Assembly (NCBI RefSeq): GCF_000284295.1
Contig: NC_017093.1
Span: forward strand, 3,286,001-3,350,000
From: Actinoplanes missouriensis 431
GTDB taxonomy: Bacteria > Actinomycetota > Actinomycetes > Mycobacteriales > Micromonosporaceae
DNA: 64,000 bases
Reading direction: 5' to 3'
Shown here: positions 26,225 through 34,189 of the stretch, piece after piece
How the letters are laid out: every line of letters starts with the position of its first letter
How positions within the stretch are numbered: the first letter of the stretch is position 1
The notes under the pieces: generated by a model
Databases searched by the model: none
What the model saw: only the letters and a program-made list of their open reading frames with translations
Told to the model about the DNA's origin: nothing
Position numbers and translations under genes: made by a program

Positions 26225-26874
26225 CGGGTACCCCGTTCGGTCAGCAGCGCCGTGGTCAGCGCCTCGGTGGCCCAGGTCTCGGACTCGTCGAGCGACCAAC
26301 CCAGGTCGTCGGTGCGGATGAAGTAGGCGGCGTTGCACAGGTGCAGCCACAGGATGTCGGCTGCTCGGGCGGCGTCCACGCCGTCGCGCAGACCGCCCAG
26401 GGCGGCGAGCCGGTCGGCGGCCAGCCGGAAACCGCCGCGCATGCTGTCGTGCGCGATGTCCAGGGTTTCCCGCACGCCCGGCTCGCGCGGGGCGGCGGCG
26501 ACGACCTGCCGCATCAGCGCCGACCACTGCTCGAAGGTGGCCCGCGTCGCGTGCGCGATGAAGCGGAGCAGCTCCGCCGGGTCGGTGATCGCCTCGATCC
26601 GGGCGATGACCTGTGCGACGTCCTGGCCCGCGGTGCCGTCCGCGATCAGGGTGCGGAGCAGGCCGTTCTTGCCGCCGCCGACCGCGTAGACGGTGGCGGG
26701 CGCGACCCGGGCCACCGCCGCGATCTCCTCGACGCGGGTCTCGAAGTAGCCCTGGGACACGAACAGGTCCCGCGCGGCTTCCAGGATCGCCTGGCGGGTC
26801 AGTTGGGCGTATTCGGCTCTTCGCCCGCGAGGGTCGGAAGTCCGGGGGCCGGAGGTTCGGGGGCCGGAAATCAT
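26221..26874 (-). CDS. TetR/AcrR family transcriptional regulator
   Basis: About 217 aa from ATG 26874; a longer start at an upstream ATG (MKSSSYDHHM...) is possible and no ribosome binding site decides. The first residues contain a GPRTSGPRTSDPR repeat. The HTH is TRQAILEAARDLFVSQGYFETRVEEIAAVARVAPATVYAVGGGKNGLLRTLI, the standard TetR layout but with YAVGGGK in place of the usual YxHFxxK. The C-terminal half is helical and Trp-containing. It is divergent from the quinone-oxidoreductase/glycosyltransferase operon and is the likely repressor of it. Confidence 0.88.
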   Translation of the reverse strand: MISGPRTSGPRTSDPRGRRAEYAQLTRQAILEAARDLFVSQGYFETRVEEIAAVARVAPATVYAVGGGKNGLLRTLIADGTAGQDVAQVIARIEAITDPAELLRFIAHATRATFEQWSALMRQVVAAAPREPGVRETLDIAHDSMRGGFRLAADRLAALGGLRDGVDAARAADILWLHLCNAAYFIRTDDLGWSLDESETWATEALTTALLTERGTR

Positions 26875-26910
26875 GTGGTGATCATAGCTGCTACTTTTCA
26901 TCAGAGTCAG

Positions 26911-26925
26911 CTCTACCGAATAGAG
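26911..26925. promoter_or_regulatory. Putative operator between TetR and quinone oxidoreductase genes
   Basis: ctcta-ccgaa-tagag is a perfect 5-bp inverted repeat in an AT-richer 78-bp divergent gap (26875-26952). Palindromes of this type and place are normal TetR-family operators; binding is inferred. Confidence 0.4.
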
Positions 26926-26952
26926 TCGACAGTGATGACTAGGGAGTTCCTC

Positions 26953-27909
26953 ATGCGAGCGGTGTGGCTGACGGCCTTCGGGCCCCCGTCCTTGCTTCAG
27001 GTTCGGGACAGGCCGGATCCGGTCGCCGGCCCGGGGGAGGTGCTGATCGCGGTCGAGTTCGCCGGCATCACCTGGATCGAGACGATGTTCCGGGCGACCG
27101 GCTTCGGCCCGTTCCCGGCGCCGCCGATGATCCCCGGCAACGGGGTCGCGGGCACCGTGCTGGCGGCCGGCTCGGCGGACGTGCGGCACCTGGTCGGCAG
27201 GAGAGTGGTGACCGGCACCGGCGGCTCCGGTGGCTATGCCGAGCTGGTCGCCGTGGACGCCGGGCAGGTGATCGAGGTGCCGGCGGGCGTCGCGACCGAG
27301 GACGCCGCCGCGCTGCTGGCCGACGGGCGGACCGCGCTCATGATCATGGAGGCGGCGGCGGTCCGGTCGGGCGACCGGGTGCTGATCGAGGCGGCCGCCG
27401 GAGGCGTCGGGTCGCTGCTGGTGCAACGGGCCGTGGCCGCCGGCGCCGAGGTGGTGGCGGTCGCCGGGACGGCCCGCAAGCTGGAGGTGGCGCGCGGGCT
27501 GGGTGCCCGGCACACCGTCGACTACCTCGAGCCGGGCTGGCCGGAAGCGGTCCGCGCGGCCGCAGGGGAGGTCGACGTCGTGCTGGACGGTGTCGGCGGC
27601 GCCGTCGCCGAGACCGCGTTCGACCTGCTCGTCACGGGCGGCCGGATGATCAGTTTCGGATTCAGCGGGTCGACCGGGTGGCCGGACATCTCGGACGAGG
27701 CGGCCGAGCAGCGCGGTATCCGGATGCAACGCGGCGTCTTCGCGTCGCCCGAGGATCAGCGCCGGCACACCGTGGCGGCACTCGACCTGGCCGCGGCGGG
27801 CGCCCTGCGAGCCGTCGTCGGCCAGCGGTTCCCGCTCGAACAGGCCGCGCAGGCGCACGCCGCGATGGAGTCCCGCGCCGCTGTCGGCAAAACCCTACTG
27901 AAGGCCTGA
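26953..27909 (+). CDS. Zinc-independent quinone oxidoreductase-like MDR dehydrogenase
   Basis: A 318-aa protein from ATG 26953, which has AGGGAG about 7 nt upstream. It has the GroES-like half (PGEVLIAVEFAGITWIETMFRATG, PGNGVAGTVLAAG) and the Rossmann half with IEAAAGGVGSLLVQ (the AxxGGVG NADPH loop) and a DVVLDGVGG turn. The catalytic and structural zinc cysteines of alcohol dehydrogenases are absent, as expected for QOR-type enzymes that reduce quinones or enones with NADPH. The glycosyltransferase begins 7 bp after its stop, so the two form an operon opposite the TetR regulator. They may act on the same aromatic or macrolide-like compound. Confidence 0.9.
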   Translation: MRAVWLTAFGPPSLLQVRDRPDPVAGPGEVLIAVEFAGITWIETMFRATGFGPFPAPPMIPGNGVAGTVLAAGSADVRHLVGRRVVTGTGGSGGYAELVAVDAGQVIEVPAGVATEDAAALLADGRTALMIMEAAAVRSGDRVLIEAAAGGVGSLLVQRAVAAGAEVVAVAGTARKLEVARGLGARHTVDYLEPGWPEAVRAAAGEVDVVLDGVGGAVAETAFDLLVTGGRMISFGFSGSTGWPDISDEAAEQRGIRMQRGVFASPEDQRRHTVAALDLAAAGALRAVVGQRFPLEQAAQAHAAMESRAAVGKTLLKA

Positions 27910-27916
27910 GGAAATC

Positions 27917-29014
27917 ATGCGAATCCTGTTCACCAGCGTGCCCGCTTTCGGCCACCTGCTTCCGATGCTGCCCCTGGCTCGCGCCGCCGTCCGTGCCGGT
28001 CACGAGGTGGCGCTGCTGACCCACCCGTCCCTGCGCGACGCGGCGCCGGACCTGACCCTGCTCCCGGCCGGCCCGAGCATGCCCGAGACACTGGCCGACG
28101 TGACCGGCCGGACCAGTCTGGACGCCCTGCAGGACATGGCCCGGGGCGCCGTCGAGTTCTTCGTCGAGTCCCGGTTGAACCTGGGCGCCACCGAGGCGCT
28201 CGCCGCCGCGGCCACCTTCGCGCCGGACCTCGTCGTCGCCGACATGGTCGATTTCGTCGGGCAGCTCGTCGCGGCCGCCCGCGGCGTCCCCTTCGCCGTC
28301 CACGGCTCGACCCTCCCGCTCGCCGAGCCCCTGCACCGTGCCTTCGAGCAGGAGATCAACACCAGATTCACCGGGTACGGGGTGACCCGCACCCCGCCGG
28401 TGGCCTTCGTCGACCCGTGGCCGGACAGCCTGCTGCGCCCCACCGACAGCTTCCCGGTCCGGAGGATCGCGATCCGCCCGGAACCGCACACCGCCGGCGG
28501 CCCGGCCTGGACCCCGCCGCGGTTCCCCGGCCCCGGCGCCCGGCCGACCGTGCTGGTCACACTCGGGACCGTTGTCGAGGACGCGGACGCCCTCGCCGCC
28601 GTCGTGGCCGCGCTGCGCCGGCTGGACGTGAACATCCTCGTCGCCCCGTTCCACGGGGACGAGGCGTCCACCGGTGACCGGGTGTGCACGGCGGGGTTCG
28701 TACCCATGAAGCAGCTCCTCACGACCGCCGACGTCGTCGTGTCCGCGGCCGGCGCCGGCACCGTCCTGTCCGTGCTGAGCGCCGGGCTGCCGATGGTGCT
28801 GTTCCCGATGGGCCTGGACAAGCCGGTCAACGCCGAGCGCGCGGCCGCCGCCGGCGCGGCCCTGGTCGTCACCGAGCCGGCGGACATCGCCACCGCTGTC
28901 GAGAAGGTCCTCGCCGACCCGTCCTACCGCACCGCGTCCGCGGCCGTGGCGGCCGAGATCGCCGGGCGCGCGGCACCCGGTGACGTCCTGGAGCAGCTCC
29001 TGGCCCTGCGCTGA
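27917..29014 (+). CDS. GT1 (macrolide-type) glycosyltransferase
   Basis: A 365-aa protein starting MRILFTSVPAFGHLLPMLPLARAAVRAGHEVALLT, the classic N-terminal acceptor-domain signature of actinomycete GT1 enzymes (GHxxPMLPLAxAxxxAGHEV). The C-terminal nucleotide-sugar domain shows PTVLVTLGTVVED, VCTAGFVPMKQLLTTADVVVSAAGAGTVLSVLSAGLPMVLFPMGLDKPVNA (the PSPG-like H/AxGxGT...P block). The usual catalytic His of the N-terminal loop is present at GHL. Such enzymes add a deoxysugar or glucose to natural products or inactivate macrolides. AGGAAA lies before ATG 27917, overlapping the upstream stop region. Confidence 0.9.
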   Translation: MRILFTSVPAFGHLLPMLPLARAAVRAGHEVALLTHPSLRDAAPDLTLLPAGPSMPETLADVTGRTSLDALQDMARGAVEFFVESRLNLGATEALAAAATFAPDLVVADMVDFVGQLVAAARGVPFAVHGSTLPLAEPLHRAFEQEINTRFTGYGVTRTPPVAFVDPWPDSLLRPTDSFPVRRIAIRPEPHTAGGPAWTPPRFPGPGARPTVLVTLGTVVEDADALAAVVAALRRLDVNILVAPFHGDEASTGDRVCTAGFVPMKQLLTTADVVVSAAGAGTVLSVLSAGLPMVLFPMGLDKPVNAERAAAAGAALVVTEPADIATAVEKVLADPSYRTASAAVAAEIAGRAAPGDVLEQLLALR

Positions 29015-29092
29015 GCGTCCGGGGCGGGGCTCAGCCGCGTGGTGTCAGCGGAAGGCCGCCTTCGGCCCTGCGCTGAGCGTCGGGGGCGGGGA
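29002..29092. repeat. Imperfect 29-bp direct repeats spanning a stop codon
   Basis: ggccctgcgctgagcgtcc plus ggggcgggg occurs at 29002-29030, including the end of the glycosyltransferase, and again at 29064-29092 with one indel. Between them is a small gaagg-ccg-ccttc hairpin that may act as terminator. Confidence 0.7.
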
Positions 29093-29105
29093 CTAGATTG
29101 TCCTG

Positions 29106-29546
29106 ATGGGTTCCCTTGACGAGGTCGCGAAGCGTGACGGCTGGCGCTGCTGGGTGTGTGACGAGCCGGTCGATCCGGACATGTCCGTGAACGATCCGCG
29201 GGGGCCGAGCGTCGACAGCCGTACCGCGGACCGCAAAGCCAAGATCGCTGAGCGCCTCGCGCATCGGGCCTGCAACACCCGCAAGGGCGCGGTCAAGGTG
29301 GTCATCGCGTGGCCGGAGCGGCTCAACGTGGTGGAGCCAGCGCCGCTGATCACCGTGGCGGAGCGGCTCGAGCGCAAGGGCGGTCGTGAGCTGGTGGCCC
29401 GCTGCCCGAGCAAGAGGGACGCTCAGGAGGCCGCGGACTGGCTGGTCGACCGCTTCTCCCGGCTGGTCCCGGGTCTGCCGGTGACCGCCACCGTCGACGC
29501 GGGCGGCGGCCAGTTCCTGGTCGCCCTCTCCACCGGCCGCCGCTGA
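29106..29546 (+). CDS. HNH endonuclease-like protein
   Basis: A 146-aa protein from ATG 29106. Its N-terminal RDGWRCWVCDEPVD is the first zinc-binding pair of HNH proteins (CxxC), followed 35-40 residues later by LAHRACNTRKGA, the second half (H-x-x-C-N-x-x-K-G). The central His of the catalytic His-Asn-His triad is not obvious: where D-H is expected there is GPSVDSRTADRKA. This may therefore be a non-canonical or inactive member. The C-terminus (KRDAQEAADWLVDRFSRLVPGLPVTATVDAGGG) is an unrelated alpha/beta tail. It stands alone between the glycosyltransferase operon and a flavin-type protein. The role is unknown. Confidence 0.75.
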   Translation: MGSLDEVAKRDGWRCWVCDEPVDPDMSVNDPRGPSVDSRTADRKAKIAERLAHRACNTRKGAVKVVIAWPERLNVVEPAPLITVAERLERKGGRELVARCPSKRDAQEAADWLVDRFSRLVPGLPVTATVDAGGGQFLVALSTGRR

Positions 29547-29765
29547 TCCCCGCCGGATCGACGTGGCTGCTCGGTTCGTGTGCTTCCATCCCTGCCCTGG
29601 CGTTGATGGATCGCCACGCAGGCGTTGCGTGTGACCTCGTCCCCGCGGTGCCGGCGTTGCGTGTGGCCTCATCCACGCTGCCACGGCCGCACCGCCGCGG
29701 GTCCGGCGCCCGCGGAGTGGGAATGCGAGCGAACCGGTTTGCGGCGGCGGGGCAGCATCGGGTCC

Positions 29766-30338
29766 ATGAAGGTGCATGAACGAATCGACGGGCGCCTGCG
29801 GGCGTTCATCGAAGCCCAGCCGATGTTCTTCGTCGCCACCGCCCCGACCGGGCCCGGCGGGCATGTCAACGTCTCGCCGAAGGGGATGGGCGGCACGTTC
29901 GCGGTGCTCGGTGAGCATCGGGTCGCCTACCTGGACTATCACGGCAGCGGCGCGGAGACGACGGCTCACCTGAGCGAGAACGGGCGGATCACCCTGATGT
30001 TCTGCGCGTTCCAGGGCCCGCCGAACATCGTCCGGCTGCACGGCCGGGGCCGGGCCGTGCCGGTGACCGAGCCGGAGTTCCCGGAGCTGCTGCGCCTGTT
30101 CGGCGCGGCGCCGGACACCCACGGCGTCCGGTCGGTGATCGACGTCGCCGTCGACCGGGTCAGCGACTCCTGCGGGTACGCGGTGCCGTTGATGTCCTAC
30201 GAGGGCGACCGGGACCTGCTGCTGCGCTCTCACGGCCGGCGCACCGACGCCGACCTGGCCGAGTACCGCAGGGTGAAGAACGGTCACAGCATCGACGGCC
30301 GTCCCGTCTTCGCCGAGGCGGCGGCCACGGACGGCTGA
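29766..30338 (+). CDS. Pyridoxamine 5'-phosphate oxidase family protein
   Basis: A 190-aa protein from ATG 29766. The split-barrel FMN-binding fold is suggested by PMFFVATAPTGPGGHVNVSPKG, VAYLDYHGSGAETTAHLSENGRITLMFCAFQGPP and RLHGRGRAVPV, the standard order of conserved strands in PNPOx-like proteins. It probably binds FMN or F420 in the cytosol and reduces a small substrate. The gap 29547-29765 upstream holds two imperfect 22-bp direct repeats (29621-29642 and 29653-29674) but no recognised promoter. It ends in a terminator shared with the convergent RibD-C gene. Confidence 0.88.
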   Translation: MKVHERIDGRLRAFIEAQPMFFVATAPTGPGGHVNVSPKGMGGTFAVLGEHRVAYLDYHGSGAETTAHLSENGRITLMFCAFQGPPNIVRLHGRGRAVPVTEPEFPELLRLFGAAPDTHGVRSVIDVAVDRVSDSCGYAVPLMSYEGDRDLLLRSHGRRTDADLAEYRRVKNGHSIDGRPVFAEAAATDG

Positions 30339-30361
30339 CCTGAGGCCGCGCGGGTCAGCCG
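30332..30361. terminator. Bidirectional terminator between convergent genes
   Basis: cggctgacc (30332-30340) pairs perfectly with ggtcagccg (30353-30361). The stems contain both stop codons, TGA 30336-30338 on plus and the minus stop at 30355-30357. Confidence 0.7.
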
Positions 30362-30915
30362 TCCACCCGGTACCGGGCGAAGATCGTGCCTTTCGAGAAC
30401 GTGCGCTGGTCGATCAGGGTCAGGTCGCGGCGGACTCCGCCCTGCAGCGCCCGCGTGCCACCGCCGACGATCACCGGGCAGATGAGCAGGCCGACCTCGT
30501 CGATCAGGCCCGCGCGGTAGGCCTCGCCGGCCAGGGTTGCGCCGCCGATCGCCAGGTCCCGGGTGGACGACTCCTTCAGGGCGCGCACCGCCTCCGGGTC
30601 GAAGGTGGGCTCGATGCGGGTGCGGGCGGTCCGCGGCTCGGTCAGCGTCGACGAGTACACGATCTTGTCGGAGGACCGCCAGATCTCGCTGTAGTCGAGG
30701 ACGTAGTCGGGGGCGGCCGGGTCCTCGTGGGCGGTCTCCCAGAAGGACATCACCTCGTAGAGCCGCCGCCCGTACAGGTGGGTGCCGATCTCCCTGTCCA
30801 GGTCGTTCATGAAGCGGTGCACCTCTTCGATCGGCTCGGCCCAGCCGAACTTGCCGTTCTCGTCGTTGACCCGCCCGTCGAGGGACACGATGTCGATGTT
30901 GATCAGCTTGGCCAT
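30355..30915 (-). CDS. RibD C-terminal / dihydrofolate reductase family protein
   Basis: A 186-aa protein. ATG 30915 was chosen because GGAGG lies 8 nt upstream. It begins MAKLINIDIVSLDGRVND and has FMNDLDREIGTHLYGRRLYEVMSFW, VYSSTLTEPRTART and DLAIGGATLAGEAYRAGLIDEVGLLICPVIVGGGTRAL, the standard blocks of the RibD-C/DHFR-like reductase family. These enzymes use NADPH; most genomic copies have no known substrate. Convergent to the PNPOx-like gene. A second, distantly related copy is at 35045-35638. Confidence 0.92.
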   Translation of the reverse strand: MAKLINIDIVSLDGRVNDENGKFGWAEPIEEVHRFMNDLDREIGTHLYGRRLYEVMSFWETAHEDPAAPDYVLDYSEIWRSSDKIVYSSTLTEPRTARTRIEPTFDPEAVRALKESSTRDLAIGGATLAGEAYRAGLIDEVGLLICPVIVGGGTRALQGGVRRDLTLIDQRTFSKGTIFARYRVDG

Positions 30916-30994
30916 CGGTATGCCTCCGCATCCGGTTGCAATTTGCAACCAGTAAGCAGCCTAAGTGGACCGATTGCGGAGCGCAACCGGTGGA

Positions 30995-32059
30995 TCAGGC
31001 GGCGCGGACGCGGAACTCGTGGACCGGGCGCCAGCGATCGTGCAGCGTTGTGATCAGGGAGATCATCGTCAGGAAGAACAGCGTCTCGTAGCCGTCGATG
31101 CGCAGCCCGAGCAGCGCGTTGGCGACGACGGACAGCACGATGTTGAGCACCAGCCGGGCGGCGAAGGCGAGCGCCGTGGAACGGATGGTCCAGCTGCGCC
31201 GGGCGACGGCCAGGGAGATCGCCGCATTGAGTACGACCGTGACGCCCACGCCGAGGAACAACTCACCCGTGCTCCCGGTGAAGTCCGGCAGCATCTGCCC
31301 GAAGACGCAGCAGATCAGTCCGAGCAGCAGCGCCTTCTCGGCGGTGTTCCAGGACAGGACCCGGTCGTTGCGGATGCGCCAGGCGCTCTGCTCGTGCGGC
31401 TCGTCGATCTGCTCGGGCAGCGGCTCGGGGCGGAACCGCCATCCCCAGTCGGCGGGCCGCAGCCGGGGCCGGAGCAGCCGCTGGAACGTGACCGCGAGAC
31501 CGGCGACCAGGGCGACGATCAGCCCGAGGATCCACCGGTGTGCGGCTATCTCGTCGGTGAGGTCGAGCTGGGCGACGTGCAGCCACCACTCCTGCGGCAG
31601 CTTCACCACCACCCAGATGATGCCGGCGAGACTCAGCCACCAGGTGGTCAGCACGGTGACCGGCGACCAGCGGGACCGGATGGTCTCGTACCCGATGAAG
31701 AAGTATTCGAAGACGTTGGGGAAGACCAGCAGCAGCCAGCGCGCCTGCGTCAGCTCGAAGATCAGAGCGCCGGCGAGCCGGTAGAAGAACAGGAACCGGG
31801 AGATCCGGAACGCCGCCTCGCTGGTCCAGTTCCGCAGCGTCGACAGGTAGGCGATCGCCAGGTAGTAGACGTCCATCGCCTTGTCGTAGGACTGGTAACC
31901 GGGAGGGTCGTACCCGAAGGTCTGGAAGATGGTCTGATCGACGCCGTCCAGGACGAGGCAGGCGATCACGGCCGGCAGCGGGAAGTACGGGATGGCCAGC
32001 GGCAGCAGGAAACGCGCCGCGACGACGGCGAGGAAGACCACGGCGACGCCGGCGCTCAT
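30995..32059 (-). CDS. Polytopic membrane protein, function unknown
   Basis: About 354 aa from ATG 32059, preceded by GAGG; overlapping ATGs at 32068 and 32065 are less well placed. Around nine hydrophobic stretches are visible, among them VAVVFLAVVAARFLLPLAI, YYLAIAYLSTL, RWLLLVFPNVFEYFFIG, WLSLAGIIWVVVKL, WILGLIVALVAGLAV, ALLLGLICCVFGQML, LFLGVGVTVVLNAAISLAVA and LVLNIVLSVVANALLGL. Aromatic and Arg-rich loops separate them. No named family was recognised. The gene is 32 bp downstream of gpsA on the same strand, hinting at a role in phospholipid or glycerolipid metabolism, but this is only proximity. Confidence 0.8.
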   Translation of the reverse strand: MSAGVAVVFLAVVAARFLLPLAIPYFPLPAVIACLVLDGVDQTIFQTFGYDPPGYQSYDKAMDVYYLAIAYLSTLRNWTSEAAFRISRFLFFYRLAGALIFELTQARWLLLVFPNVFEYFFIGYETIRSRWSPVTVLTTWWLSLAGIIWVVVKLPQEWWLHVAQLDLTDEIAAHRWILGLIVALVAGLAVTFQRLLRPRLRPADWGWRFRPEPLPEQIDEPHEQSAWRIRNDRVLSWNTAEKALLLGLICCVFGQMLPDFTGSTGELFLGVGVTVVLNAAISLAVARRSWTIRSTALAFAARLVLNIVLSVVANALLGLRIDGYETLFFLTMISLITTLHDRWRPVHEFRVRAA

Positions 32060-32091
32060 GATCATCATCCTCGCACGACGCCCGCGGAGGG

Positions 32092-33096
32092 TCAGCCGGG
32101 ATCGGACTCGTGCCCGGCCGGGTGGGTGCGCAGCAGCCCGTCGTAGGCCCGCGCGGCGGTGATCTCGCCGGTGACCACCCGGTGGATCGTGCGGGTGATC
32201 GGCATCGCCAGCCCGTGCCGGTCGGCCAGCCGGACCGCGGCGTGCACCGTCTTGACCCCCTCGGCGACCTGTCCCATCTCGGCGAGGATGTCGTCCAGGC
32301 CGCGCCCTCGGCCGAGCTGCTCGCCGACGTGCCGGTTGCGGCTGTGCGGGCTGATGCACGTCGCCACCAGATCGCCCATCCCGGCCAGCCCGGCGAGCGT
32401 GGTCGGCTCGCCGCCCATCGCGACCGCCAGGGTGGTCAGCTCGGCCAGACCACGCGAGATCACCCCGGCCCGGGTGTTGTCGCCGACGCCCAGGCCCTGC
32501 GCGATGCCGGTGGCGATCGCCACGACGTTCTTCAGCGCCCCGCCGACCTCGCAGCCGATCACGTCGTGGTTGGTGTAGACGCGTAGCAGCCCGCGCCGGA
32601 ACACCCGCTGGATCTCGGTCGCGACGGTCAGGTCCTCGGTCGCGATCACGGTGGCCGCGGCCATCCCCGCCATGATCTCCTTGGCCAGGTTCGGGCCGGT
32701 CAGCGCGGCGGCCGGGTGTCCCGGCAGTACCTCCTTGATCACCTCGGTCATCCGGGAGAGCGAGTCCCGTTCCAGACCCTTGCTGAGGCTCACGACCGGG
32801 ATCCACGGGTGCAGATCCGGGCGGACCAGCTCCAGCGTGGTGCGGAACGCCCCGGTCGGCACGCCGACGACCAGCAGCTCGGCGTGGGCCGCCGCCTCGG
32901 CCAGGTCCGCTGTCGCGCGCAGCCGGTCCGGTAGCGGGAAGCCCGCCAGGTACCGCTCGTTGGTGTGCTTCGCGTTGATCTCGTCGGCGGTGGCCGGGTT
33001 GCGCGCCCAGATCAGCGACTCATGATCGCGGCGGGTCAGCACGGACGCCACCGTGGTTCCCCAGGAGCCGGCGCCCAGCACGGTGATTCGCACCAT
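32092..33096 (-). CDS. gpsA: Glycerol-3-phosphate dehydrogenase [NAD(P)+]
   Basis: A 334-aa protein from ATG 33096 with a textbook GGAGG 3 nt upstream plus spacer. It shows VLGAGSWGT (NAD-binding GxGxxG-like loop), LIWARNPATADEIN, LSKGLE, LTGPNLAKEI (GPNxA/S), VIGCEVGGALKNVVAIATGIAQGLGVGDNTRA (the catalytic Lys and substrate loop) and LAGMGDLVATC. It makes sn-glycerol 3-phosphate from dihydroxyacetone phosphate for phospholipid synthesis. Length and motifs are those of functional GpsA. The downstream membrane protein is likely co-transcribed; the opposite-strand FGE gene begins about 100 bp upstream. Confidence 0.95.
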   Translation of the reverse strand: MVRITVLGAGSWGTTVASVLTRRDHESLIWARNPATADEINAKHTNERYLAGFPLPDRLRATADLAEAAAHAELLVVGVPTGAFRTTLELVRPDLHPWIPVVSLSKGLERDSLSRMTEVIKEVLPGHPAAALTGPNLAKEIMAGMAAATVIATEDLTVATEIQRVFRRGLLRVYTNHDVIGCEVGGALKNVVAIATGIAQGLGVGDNTRAGVISRGLAELTTLAVAMGGEPTTLAGLAGMGDLVATCISPHSRNRHVGEQLGRGRGLDDILAEMGQVAEGVKTVHAAVRLADRHGLAMPITRTIHRVVTGEITAARAYDGLLRTHPAGHESDPG

Positions 33097-33202
33097 CAAC
33101 CTCCACGGGTACGCAGGGATCACGCCCGCCGAGCACTCATCCGGACGGGGTGATCCGGCAGCGCCGGCGCGATGCCAGGCTGCCGGGCATGAGGAGCATC
33201 CC

Positions 33203-34189
33203 ATGACCGAGCCGGAACCGGGGGCATGCTGCTCGCCGGCACGCGCGGGAGGTGCGTCGGCCGTACCGCGGACCGTGGTTCTGACACCCGGCCGGCCGGA
33301 CACCGGGGACATGATCGAACTCGGCGGCGGGCGTTTCCTGATGGGGACCGATGACGCGGACGGCTTCCCGGCCGACGGCGAGGGGCCGGTGCGCGCGGTC
33401 ACCGTCAGCCCGTTCCGGATCGCCCCGGTCGCGGTGACGAACGCGCGGTTCGCCGAGTTCGTCGCCGACACCGGGTACGCGACCGAGGCGGAGCGGGCCG
33501 GCTGGTCGTTCGTCTTCGCCGGCCTGCTGCCCGACGACTTCCCGCCCACCCGCGGGGTGCGGGCGGCGCCGTGGTGGCGGCAGGTGGAAGGCGCCGACTG
33601 GCGGCATCCCGAAGGCCCGCAGTCGGCCGTCGGCGATCGGGCGGACCATCCGGTGGTGCACGTGGCGCACACCGACGCCGTCGCCTACTGCCGCTGGGCC
33701 GGCGTGCGGCTGCCGACCGAGGCGGAGTGGGAGTTCGCCGCCCGCGGTGGCCTGGAGCAGGCGCGGTTCCCGTGGGGGGACGAGCCGCCGCAGGGCCGGT
33801 GCAACATCTGGGAGGGTACGTTCCCCGGCCGCCACACGGGTTCGCCCGGAACGGCGCCGGTACGGTCGTACCAGCCGAACGGGTACGGCCTGTACGACAT
33901 GGCCGGCAACGTGTGGGAGTGGTGCTCGGACTGGTTCAGCCCGGCGTACCACCGGGACGGGCCGCGCGCCGACCCGGCCGGCCCGCCGACCGGCACGGCC
34001 AGGGTGATCCGCGGTGGCTCGTACCTGTGCCACGAGTCCTACTGCAACCGTTACCGGGTGGCCGCCCGCAACCAGAACACCCCGGACAGCTCCACCGGCA
34101 ACACCGGCTTCCGGGTGGCTCAGCCCTTCGTCTCGATCTCTGCGCGCATGTCCGGGAAATCGCCCTTCACGTCGACCGCGGTCTCGTAG
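33203..34189 (+). CDS. Formylglycine-generating enzyme (FGE-sulfatase family)
   Basis: A 328-aa protein from ATG 33203 (GAGGAG upstream). It has MIELGGGRFLMGTDDADGFPADGEGPVRAVTVSPFRIAPVAVTNARFAEFVADTGY-type blocks, WRHPEGP, RLPTEAEWEFAARGG, PWGDE, NIWEG, MAGNVWEWCSDWF and the C-terminal GGSYLCHESYC from residue 271, with the copper-binding active-site cysteines Cys276 and Cys281. RNQNTPDSSTGNTGF follows exactly as in aerobic FGEs. The enzyme converts Cys in CxPxR of sulfatases to formylglycine. No sulfatase is in the window, so it acts in trans. The last 23 residues extend beyond the usual end and overlap the convergent gene by 70 bp. Confidence 0.95.
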   Translation: MTEPEPGACCSPARAGGASAVPRTVVLTPGRPDTGDMIELGGGRFLMGTDDADGFPADGEGPVRAVTVSPFRIAPVAVTNARFAEFVADTGYATEAERAGWSFVFAGLLPDDFPPTRGVRAAPWWRQVEGADWRHPEGPQSAVGDRADHPVVHVAHTDAVAYCRWAGVRLPTEAEWEFAARGGLEQARFPWGDEPPQGRCNIWEGTFPGRHTGSPGTAPVRSYQPNGYGLYDMAGNVWEWCSDWFSPAYHRDGPRADPAGPPTGTARVIRGGSYLCHESYCNRYRVAARNQNTPDSSTGNTGFRVAQPFVSISARMSGKSPFTSTAVS

